In this document: positions 1-11,823 of the stretch, piece by piece
Position numbering within the stretch: the stretch's first letter is position 1
Layout: every line of letters starts with the position of its first letter
Source: Sphaeroforma sirkka
Taxonomy: Eukaryota; Opisthokonta; Ichthyosporea; Ichthyophonida
Length of the DNA: 22,235 nt
Direction of reading: 5' to 3'
Assembly: GCA_001586965.3 (NCBI GenBank)
Contig: LUCW03001588.1
Location: forward strand, 195,001-217,235
Notes under the pieces: generated by a model
Seen by the model: the letters and a program-made list of their open reading frames with translations, nothing else
Database searches by the model: none
Told to the model about the DNA's origin: nothing
Made by a program: the position numbers and the translations under genes

Positions 1-69
1 ACCACTACGTGTCCTTGTTTGTGGAGAAACGGTCCGAACTCGAGGACCAGAAACTGCACCTGAATATCG
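1..69 (+). CDS. DYNC1H1: Dynein exon 1 in window: stalk coiled coil CC1 start (5' partial)
   Basis: The frame starts at base 3 and reads [20 protein letters not shown], matching the stalk entry of cytoplasmic dynein-1. The exon ends in phase 1 at GTATGT (70). The window edge cuts it, so its true start is unknown. Its last 13 bases (57-69) are the first part of a 29-bp tandem repeat that continues into the intron. Confidence 0.9.
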
Positions 70-3000
70 GTATGTGGTTGGGTTGCAACTGAATATCGGT
101 GTGTGGTTGGGTTGCACCTGAATATCGGTGTGTGGTTGGGTTGCACCTGAATATCTGTGTGTGGTTGGGTTGCACCTGAATATCGGTGTGTGGTTGAGTT
201 GCACCTGAATATCGGTGTGTGGTTGGGTTGCACTTGAATATCGGTGTGTGGTTGGACTCGTGGCGGTACAGGGCAAAGCCAAAGGCTACGCGACTGACAG
301 TTAGCACTTGCGTGTGTAGTTAACTCTTGCGTGTGGTGCTGGTGTGAGTGACAGTCGTGCGGTGTGTATGTTGGCGCAATATGTTGATTGTTACTATTGA
401 CGTTTGGTGAATTGAGTTTAGAACCAATCGAGAACCCAAACTTTGAGGTAAACGACTATCCAAGCGGCTAGCCACGGGATATACCACATGTTTGACCACG
501 CGGTTAACGGTCAACCACGCGAACAACCACACGCTTAACCAAGCTATTAACTAGGCTTTTAACTATGCTCCAAGTGGTCTGCGGATGCTATTGACAGCCC
601 TGTAGTGTGTGCATGCGCTCAAAAGTAGCAGATACGGTGTGCACGTGACACGCAGGAGAACAACCCATCACAACACACCACGCGACATAGCAGCCATTCC
701 TACCCATCCGCCCACGTACCCTCACGTACTTGCGTGTGTTGGAGACGCTTTACACACAGCCGTCGTTCCGTATGCTACTGTCGCTGTGGATGCCACTCAT
801 TAGACTGTTTATTGTCACTACCCACTGACATGTGTCTGTGGCATTTCCTAATATAGGTCTACGCAAGATCGATGAGACCGTAGCACAGGTGGAAGAGCTG
901 CGCGGCCAACTGTCCATCAAAAACTGCGAGTTAAAATCAGCCAATGAAAAGGCAGAGACCAAGCTGCAGCAAATGCTATTGGATCAAAACGAGGCCGAGA
1001 AGCGACGGGAGGCGTCTGTGGCCATGCAGGTGTGTGCATTCGCTATAGTGTGGTGTACGTGTGCGTAGGTACATATGGCTGCCACATGGCTCGTTCCTGT
1101 CAATGTATAGTGTTGTACGTGTGCGCAGGCACATATGGCCGCCACATGACTCAGCGTCTGTCAATGTATAGTGTGGTGTACGTGTGCGTAGGTACATTTG
1201 GCTGCCACATGACTCGTGCCTGTTAACGTATAGTGGGAATATGATAGCCCGCACTTGTTTCCATCAAATGACACACTCCCAGTCTCACCCCCCCCCCCCC
1301 CCCCCACCACCACCAGCAGCCTTTCTCACTTACGCACCGCTGCCAACCCTGCTAAACCCTAAACTCCTATAACCCTAAACTCAACGCTTTAACTCTATAA
1401 CCATAGTACCCCAAACCCTAAACCCTTCGGCCATCCCTGCACGCAATGTAGGCTGAGTTGGCCGAGAAGGAGCTCATTGTGCGCGAACGCACGCACGAAG
1501 TGGAGGGTGAACTGGAACAAGTGGAGCCAGCTGTGGCTGAGGCACGCGAGGCCGTCAGTGGCATCCGCAAGAAGCAGCTGTCAGAGATACGCTCACTCAA
1601 CAACCCGCCGGCGATGGTCAAGCTGACCATGGAGAGTGTATGCGTGCTGCTGGGAGGTAAGTGTGTGGTTTAGGGTGGTGGGTGTAGAGGTCTATGTGAT
1701 CGTGCGTGTGCTTTGGAGTGTGTGGTGTGGGGTGGCGGGTGTATGGCTGGCTGTATGTGCATGGACCACAGCACAGCTTCTGAGACATCTGGTGTGGCCA
1801 TTCCAACAGTCCCCTCAGAAGAAGGAGTGCTTTGTTTGATTCGTGGGTGCGCACTTTTGATGGGTTGAAGTACAATACTGGGCAGTATGCACCTCAAAAC
1901 AGCCAAACAGGACCGCTGGTGTTACGAGGGCCTGTTCACGGACATTCCTTCACCTTACTGATAACAGTGTACTGCCACATATTCTGCTCAATCGGGTCTG
2001 TGAGTGACCCCTAATTCTAATTTGCGTGTGCGACCACCTGTTCAATTTTAGAAACCGTGATTGATTGGACGGCGGTACGCAAGGTGATTGTGCGGGATGA
2101 CTTCATCAGTAGCATAGTCAACTTCGACACGGATCAGATATCGCGCGCATTAAAGAACAAATTGGAGAAGAGCTATCTCAACAACCCGGACGTATGTGTA
2201 CACGCACATGTGTGCATGTATGTAATTGTGTGTGTGATTTTTGGAGAGGAGTGTATGTGTATACGCACATGTGTGCATGTATGTACTTGTGCATGTTACA
2301 GCGCAGTGAATTGTGATTGTCTGTGTGTGTGTACGAATATATGTATATATGCATGTCTGCATGTATGTAGGTCTGTGTGCGTGTTTGCACTTGCCTTCTT
2401 GCTGTGGATGCTTAATCACTTGCCGTGCTCTTGTCAACTTACAGCTGCATTTTGCATACAATATCACGCAAACGTACACAAAAGCACACGCACGCGCACA
2501 CACACGCGTGCACACACACGCACACACACGCGTGCACACACGCGCACACACGCGCGCACACGCGCACACACACGCGCACACACACGCACACACACACATA
2601 CACACTGAGTGTAGGTGTAGGTGGGGATGTGGGTGTGAGTGTGTAGGTGTGTAACACAATGTATCTGTAAACTCTACACACATACACAACACACACATAC
2701 CCACACCCATAACTACAAACACACAGTAACACACTGTATCTGTAAACTCTACCCGTACACAATACACACACATACTCATACTCATAACTACAGACCGATA
2801 TACACCCACACCTACACACCCTCACTTACACCTCTCGCCACACGCGCACAGTATACGTTTGAGAACGCCAACCGTGCCAGCAACGCGTGTGGGCCGTTGC
2901 TGAAGTGGGTGGTGGCCCAAGTCAAGTACTCTGACATGCTCCTGCGCATCGAACCACTCCGAGCTGAGCTCAGAGCACTCACCGAGTCAGCCAAAGTCAC

Positions 3001-3298
3001 GCGCACACAGGCGCAAGAGACGGAAGCTCTGGTGGCTGATCTGGAGAGGAGCATTCAGCAGTACAAGGACGAATACGCCCTGCTCATTGCCGAGGCCGAG
3101 ACGCTGAAGGTTACCATGGCAACGGTCCAGACTAAGGTGTCGCGCAGCGAGGGCTTACTTCACTCGCTGTCTGCCGAGCAGGAGAGATGGGGCGTGGAGA
3201 GCTCATCGTTCGAGGTGTGTACATACATGTATATAAGCTGAGATGTGTACCTACGTGTGTCAGAGGCGGTGTATGTGGCTCTTTATTTTTCTCTCTCT

Positions 3299-3333
<35 letters not shown>

Positions 3334-6300
3334 CTCACATGCTTCCATGTACTTTTTTGTATTTCTCTCGTAGGATCAAATGAAGACCATTGTGGGTGAT
3401 ACGCTGTTAAGTGCGGCGTACATTGTATACGCTGGTTACTTCGACCAGTTGGCGCGTCACGAGTTGCTGTCGCTATGGCAACGCTCACTGGGAGCTGCGC
3501 GAGTGCAGTTTAGAGACGACATCGCACTGTCTGAGTACCTCTCAACCGCTGATGAGAGGCTGCACTGGCAGGTACTTCACTTTTCGATACTTCCCTATTT
3601 TCAGATATACATGCCCATTTATCTAAACTTTTATTTATACATATCCATGTCTAGCTATCTTTACTTTTATTTATACATATACATGTTCAACTATCTATAC
3701 TTTCATTTATACATATACATGTTCAACTATCTATACTTTTATTTCTACATATACATGTCTAACTCTCTGCACTTTTATTTCTACATATACATGTCTGACT
3801 ATCAATATTTTTATTTATACATATACATGTCTGACTATCTATACTTTTATTTAAAATATAAATGTTTGACTATCTATACTTTTATGTATACCTATATATG
3901 TCTAACTATCTATACTTTTACTTATACATATACATGTCTAACTATCTATAATTTTATTTATACATATACATGTCTACTATCTATACTTTTACTTAGACGT
4001 ATACATGTCTAACTATCTACACTTTCATTTATACATCTATATGTTTAACTAACTATACTTTTTCTTAGACATATACATTTCCAGATATACAAGTCACCTA
4101 TTGTACTCAGTTTGGTATTTGATTCCTATATAAATTTTTCTTTGCTGTTTGAACCAAAGTTCTTCCGGTTTCAGAAACCACTTCTCTCTCACTCACTCAC
4201 TCACTCACCCACGTGCTTTGCCTCAGGCGTGCGGACTGCCTGTGGATGATCTGTGCTCAGAGAATGCCATCATGCTGCACCGCTTCAAACGCTATCCGCT
4301 GACCATCGACCCCAGTGGCCAAGCAGCCAACTTCCTGACGAAGCTACACCAGGACAAGAAGGTGTGTGTGTGTGTGGTTTACACCAGGACAAGAAGGTGT
4401 GTGTGTGTGTTTTTTACACCAGGACAAGAAGGGGTGTGTGTGTGTGTGTTTTACACCAGGACAAGAAGGTGTGTGTGTGTTGTTTTCACCAGGACAAGAA
4501 GGTGTGTGTGTGTGTGGTTTACACCAGGACAAGAAGGTGTGTGTGTGTGTTTGTAGTTGGATTAGACTGAATGCGACTATAGGCTAGTCGGTGTAGCCTG
4601 CGTTGTATGTATGATGGGCAATGCACAAATATTTAAATCCAGTCATCCTGGTCTATATCTAAGTTCCTTCGAGACGCTTGCAGCCCTCGTTCACACTTTG
4701 ACGCATCGCATTGACACGTCGCATTGACACTTTTTCACTTTGCGTTGCCATGGCGCTGGCTGCAGATGATTGTGACGTCCTTCCTGGACAACGCCTTCCG
4801 CAAGAACTTGGAGAGTGCCCTTCGCTTCGGCAACACACTGCTGGTGCACGACGCCGAAAACTTCGACCCCATCCTCAATCCAGTGCTAAACAGAGAGCTG
4901 TACCGCAACGGTGGCAGGTAATACGGTCGTAGGAATGGATGTTATGTGAACCATACGCACGAGCGGGTGGGTGGGTGGGTGAGGTATAGTCATGGTGGGA
5001 TAGTCTTATAGTTGTGTTGCCACGGTTGAATAAGTCTGATAAGTGTGTTTTTGTCCCTTATGCCTACCTACCCCGTCCCATCCCCCGCAGAGTCCTAATC
5101 AAAATCGGCGATCAGGAGATCGACTTCAGCCCGGCCTTCAGTATCATTCTGTGCACTCGCAACCCCACAGTGCACTTTGCCCCGGACGTGTGCAGCCGTG
5201 TGACGTTCGTCAACTTTACCATCACGCGCGCGTCGCTGCAGAGTCAATGTCTGAATGCCATACTCAAGTGCGAACGCCCAGACGTCGACCAGAAACGCAT
5301 TGATTTGCTGACGCTGCAGGGCGACTTTAGACGCCGTCTCAGGCACTTGGAAAAGGCCTTGCTCGAGGTGCGTGTGCTTGCATGTGTGTGTGTGCGTCTA
5401 TGTATGTGTCTGTGTCTGTGTCTGTGTCTGTGTCTGTGTCTGTGTCTGTGTCTGTGTCTGTGTCTGTGTCTGTGTCTGTGTCTGTGTCTGTGTCTGTGTC
5501 TGTGTCTGTGTCTGTGTCTGTGTTTGTGTTTGTGTATGTGTGTGTGTGTGGATGTGTGTGTGTTTGTGATCGGCATGTGTACATTTCTATTAATAAATGT
5601 GCGTCTTTGCTGGTGTCCGCTTGTGTTTGTTGAGCAGGTGCATATGGCTTGGCATAGGTTGGTGTTTGTACTTAATTAACTGATTTTAGTTTCTAGGGTT
5701 TTAGCGTTTAGTCCCTCATCTCGTACGTCCTTTGCATCCTGACGCAGTCGCTCAACACTTCCAAGGGCAAGATCCTGGACGACGACAGTGTCATCACAAC
5801 ACTGGAGAGTCTCAAGCGAGAGGCATTCGACATCAACCAGAAGGTGTGTAACAATGAGCTACGGACACTTCATGCCATGCACTGTCGTTCATCTGTGCGT
5901 GTGCCCATGTCTGGCTGTGTGAGTTGAACCTTTGACCGCCGTAGATGTAACTTCTCTTGAGGGCGTGTAGTGACTAGAGAGGTGCAGAGAGTACAGACTG
6001 TTTGAATTGACTGTATCGTATGTGTGCGCGATCACGGATGAGCTGATTTACGGTTCGTCGCGCGCCAACACAAGGACGTGTACTGCCCTGCCATTCCTCT
6101 CACACGCACATGTTCTTGTACTCCCTTTCTGATAGTCACCTGATATACATGCTCATACCCCCATGTGTCACATACACAAACAACCCCAACCTACACGCTC
6201 ATACATAAGACAAACATACAGACAACCCCAACCTACACACACATACATAAGACAACCACACATACATTAGACAACCACACAGACAACCCCAACCTACACA

Positions 6301-7976
6301 TACATATATAGACAAACACACATAACAACCCCAACCTACACATACATACATAAGACAAACACACATACATTAGACAACCACACAGACAACCTCAACCTAC
6401 ACACACATACATTAGACAACCACACAGACAACCCCAACCTACACATACATACATAAGACAAACACACATACATTAGACAAACACACATACATTAGACAAC
6501 CACACAGACAACCTCAACCTACACATACATGCATAACACAAACACACAGACATCCCTAACCTACACACACATACATAAGACAACCACACATACATTAGAC
6601 AACCACACAGACAACCCCAACCTACACATACATACATCCAAGCCAACGCGTTCTTTCTAACCGTGACACACTGTCCACCCCATCCGCATCCTCCCCTCCC
6701 ACACCACTGCCCCCATTTCTGTGCCATCCAGTTTGCGGAGACGGACGTTGTTACGGCAGAGGTGGAGAGTGTTCGCAGCCAATACCACAGCCTGGCAGCT
6801 GCGTCAAGCGCCGTGTACTTCTCGCTGGAGCAGTTGACGCATGTGCACTTCCTGTACCAGTTTTCGCTCGACTTTTTCCTGGACATCTTTGCGCACGTGC
6901 TGCACCATAACGCCAATCTGAACGTACTCAAGGACCGCAACGAGCGCCTGCAGGTCATCGACAGGTGCGTACACAGTCTTCTAGGGCACACAGATGCAGG
7001 GGATAGTCTAAGTGAACTGTAGATTGATGTGTGTGTGTGGCCACATGACCTCGCCTTGAGGTGCGTGCATTCGTGCATGCGCTAGTGGGGGTTAGTGTGT
7101 GGTGTGCCGTGGGCCGTGGTACATGCAGCTGCCTTCTGCTCAGCGGCATGTGCGTGTTTGTCTCCTGAATGTTCTTCCTGTTAGCGTACTCGCTGTTTGG
7201 GTGTAGGGCTGCTTGAAGCAAACACGATCTCGTCGTGCAGCACCTTTGTATCTGTGTGGGCTATTATAGCCATAGCCGTTCATCTCCTCACACAAAGCGC
7301 ACATGAACTTCGAATGAATACTATCAAGTGGTGTGTACGTATGATCCAACCATTCTTAGATGCACACATCACGCATACAGCCCTGTGATTATCCTTGTTC
7401 CTTGGTCGCAGAGAGACTGAAGGGGCGCCCTTACATATACACCAACCGCGTGAAAACTCGCACACAGTCCACTATACACTAGACACGCCTAACCCCAAAC
7501 CTGCTCACACGAACGCACACACACACACACACACATTGATGTACAAATACATACACACACCTACTCACTCACTCACCCACCCACTTACTCGCTCATCCAC
7601 TCACACGCACACTCGTCTATGCCCTTGCTACACTTGCTTACCCTCTGCCATTCGCACTACACAGAGATTTGTTCCGCACCACCTACCAACGTGTGTCTGT
7701 GGCATTGCACCAACGGGACCGTCATCTGTTTGCGTTTTTGCTCGCTATGATCAAACTAGAAGGCTCTGGCACAGGAGACGACATCACTCCGTCAGAGTAC
7801 GAGTACTTCATGAGAGGGCCTCAGGTGAGCTATGTGTCAGTACCACGGTCACGTATTCTAGTACAGTCATCTGTATGTATGGACCTCTGTATGTGTGTGT
7901 GTGTATGTATATGTATGTATGTGTGTATATACACATATATTTATGTATGTATATATGTATGTATGTATAATCTATG

Positions 7977-8010
<34 letters not shown>

Positions 8011-8161
8011 TGTATGTATGTATGTATGTATGTATGTATGTGCGTATGTATGTATGTATGTATGTATGTATGTATGTATGTATGTATGTATGTATGTATG
8101 TATGTACGCATGTATGTATGTATGTGTATGTATAAATATATATGTTTTGTTTTTGTACTGC

Positions 8162-8219
<58 letters not shown>

Positions 8220-9752
8220 ATGTTTATGTTTATGTATATATCTATTGCCATCCTACACCGTGCTGTAGAGCATTAATCTGCGATTATCTTCAGTTTTCGT
8301 GTGTTCTCCCACCAATGCATGCCACAGTTTTTCACACAATACTAAATCCAACCGTTGCCCTCCTTATATCGGATGTACCTACCTACTCCCAGGCCTCCTC
8401 CGCCATCACCGAGAGTGGCGATGCAGACCCTTCCGCGGGAGCCACACAGCTGCCCGAGGGTGTACACCAGTGCCTGCTTCAATTGCAGGACTCAATTGCG
8501 GGACGCCCATTCCGGGGCGTGATGAGTCATGTGCAGAACAACTCGGCCGAATGGGCGGAGTATCTCAGCAGTGCTGTGCCTGAGCAGCACGTGCCTGTGT
8601 GCTGGGCCCAAGACACCGAACGTTCAGCGGGTATGGGGGTGTCCTGTGTGTGACCGTTCGGCTGCAGGAAGTGGGAGCGTTTGGGCGTGTGTATTGATAT
8701 TCCCCATTTCAAATGGCAACATATTTGGCTTGACTGTGTCTCTGTTAAGCTAGGGATTGCATAGCCCTAGCCGGCAAGAGGGCGCATTATCTATGTGGTA
8801 TTTAGATTGCACATTGCTGAATATGTATTAGCTTTCGTGTTAATGTGTGGAGTGCACATATGTACACGTGCACACCGACATCTACACACGTGCACAACAC
8901 ACATGCAGATGACACATTACATACACACACCTACACTTACATATCATTCTACTTTCAACCCGTCATGCATATGAACACGTACCATATCCACCCCAGGGTG
9001 ATATAACCACTTCGTATTCACTTAGAGGTATGATGGCAATGGCTGTATGCCTATATGAACACGGGCAATCATGCCAATGCTCACATTTAACCACAATTAG
9101 CCCAGACATTGGCCAAGAGATACACCAGAGATACACCAGCGCCTTTCTCGCAATACCTACACCGCGAGTCGGCTGAAGCGTGGCTGGGTGCATATACTCT
9201 GCTGGCGCATCCCGCACCCGTTCAACTGTACACGCTCGGCTCAAATAGGTTCAAATGCGGATTCCCTCTGTGTTAGTCGTATTGCTTCTGTTGTGCGCCC
9301 CTATTCCTTACACCTGTGTGCCCTCTGGCTCGGGATGTGTATGTTCTCCGAATCTCCGTTGTAGTACGCCCCCCATATGGCCACCTGTGTGGCAGCCAAA
9401 GAACTTCTCTCACATCACAAGAAATGGACCACTCACGCGCCTCCCCCATACACCTACCAATTCCCACCCACAAAGTACATGTCGCCATGTACCAGCTGCT
9501 AGTGGTGCAGGCTACGCGCAGTGACCGCATGCTGTCTGCCGTTGAGTGCTTTGTCTCGGCGGTGTTTGATGCCAACCTCTTGGAGTCGTCGGACCTAGAT
9601 CTGGCGGCCATGGTGGAGGAGGTAGGTAGAGTGTGTGCTATAAATAACTCAATTGTCAGATTTGGTTTAGTGATATAGCGGTCGTACGCTCTCTTGATCT
9701 TTTGTATGGATGTGTCGGAAGATAGTGCATCTCATACTTAAACAATATCTGG

Positions 9753-9818
<66 letters not shown>

Positions 9819-9880
9819 GCAAATTCGTATTTTGCACATTCTCACTATAAAGGGGATCGTGAAAATAAATTCTATGTACG

Positions 9881-9979
<99 letters not shown>

Positions 9980-11548
9980 GGGTGGGTGGGTGGGTGTATT
10001 GAATATATATATATATATGTTCTTGATGATACTATATCTACTGACAGTTATGAACACGTGACAACTTTGTACACCAGGAAGTCACTCCAGGACAGCCTGT
10101 GCTCTTGTGCTCAGTACCTGGTTACGACGGTTCCAGTTCAGTGGAAGAGATTGCGGTAGGTAAGCAACTCGACTCCATTGCCATTGGGTCTGCCGAGGGC
10201 TATGTGGCCGCAGAGCAGGCCATCTCAGCTGCGGCTAAGGCTGGCCACTGGATTCTGCTAAAGGTGATCTCTACCAACCCTCTTGATATGCGCGATTGTA
10301 TGCTATCCAGTATTGAAGTGCCGAGTTAGTTGCGCGGGCACATGCATGTGTGTATGGTTTTAAACGGGTCTACAGCATATGTATGTTTTTAGGGTTGTTA
10401 GGGTTTGCTTGCTTGCGCATTGTGGTACGCCTGTAGGAGCTGTCTACAGCGCTTTAGGCATGTCTGTGGTTGGTGATCCATGGTTTCGCAACATAACGAT
10501 ACTTGTTAGTACGTGCATAAGCGCGTAGACATGTATGAACACATGATCAATATGATTGATGCTTACCCATGTGCACGTTTGTATTTATGCAAGTGCACGT
10601 GTTAATGTGTTCATCGCTGCATTGATTGATTTATGCGGGAGATGGTACTCAACCGCTCGTCTTAAGTGCTTTCCTTCTGTGCTGCTGTAGTTCTAATTGC
10701 GCTTGTTCATGTGCAACAGCTACGCTTGTAACATTTCACATCCGGTCTTCAGCCGCACACAGCGTTCTAACCCATTCTTGGCCCTGCTACTTCCCCTGTG
10801 CGTAGAACGCCCATCTGGCACCCGAGTGGATGGAGCAGTTAGAGAAGACTAAGCTACACACCCTTAAGCCTGCCGATGGCTTCCGTCTGTTCATGAGCAT
10901 GGAGATCAACTCCAATGTATGCGAATACACTTGCTTGCGTTGCAGCACTAACCACTAAACCCTAAAATTGGAGAATGCCTTGTTTTTCATGTTTTGTTTC
11001 TTTTTTGGAAGAACAATATCGTCCTTCAACTTTGTAATAAAAATATATATATATATATATATAAGAACTAATATCGGAATGGTTTGTCCAAGCTCCATTG
11101 TCTCAAACCACGCTTGCATACACGCCCCATTAACGGCCATCTGCTCATCTGTACCATCCCTTCACTCCGTATGTCTCCAGATTGCCGTCAATCTGCTGCG
11201 CATGTCGCGCATTGTGACCCTTGAGCCTCCTCCAGGCATCCGTGCGAGTCTGCTGCAGACATTGCATGGTATTCCCACAGAGCGTATGGACAGACAGCCA
11301 GCCGAAAGATCTCGCGTCTACTTCCTGTTGGCGTGGCTACACGCACTCGTGCAGGAACGCCTTCGCTACGCACCCGTGGGATGGTATGTATTCGTATGTA
11401 TGTATATATGTACGTATGTATGTATGTATGTATGTTTGTACCTATGTATGTGTCATGTATCTATGTATCTATGTATCTATGCATGCATGTATGTTTGTAT
11501 GTATGTATGTATGTATATATCTATGTATCTATATATCTATGTATCTAT

Positions 11549-11607
<59 letters not shown>

Positions 11608-11720
11608 GTATATACGTATCGTTTTTTTTTATGTGTACCTGTGTGCCCAGATTCAGATGCTACTCCTTTATTGCAATTCGAATGAAAAAATCTTTTCCAA
11701 TCACTCCACCGCCGCCTCCT

Positions 11721-11754
<34 letters not shown>

Positions 11755-11758
11755 GCAC

Positions 11759-11823
<65 letters not shown>

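Noticed and set aside
5..307. Minus-strand 100-codon frame over the 29-bp repeat
   Set aside because: It is a translation of the tandem repeat that overlaps exon 1 and the donor region of the dynein gene.
2150..2825. Minus- and plus-strand open frames of 110-220 codons over TG/CA repeats
   Set aside because: They are low-complexity translations of microsatellites overlapping real exons, with no recognisable domain.
7141..7400. A hidden exon in intron 11 or short open frames on either strand there
   Set aside because: Exons 11 and 12 join cleanly through a split Arg codon with conserved dynein sequence on both sides, so no intervening exon is needed.
9247..9257. GGTTCAAATGC as a tRNA B box
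   Set aside because: No matching A box, acceptor stem or anticodon stem could be placed at tRNA spacing.
8960..9300. Transposon or unannotated gene in intron 13
   Set aside because: No terminal repeats, target duplication or recognisable protein could be seen; the longest frames are under 100 codons and featureless.
10156..10164. GTAGGTAAG as a donor inside exon 15
   Set aside because: The conserved sequence [20 protein letters not shown] continues through it without interruption.
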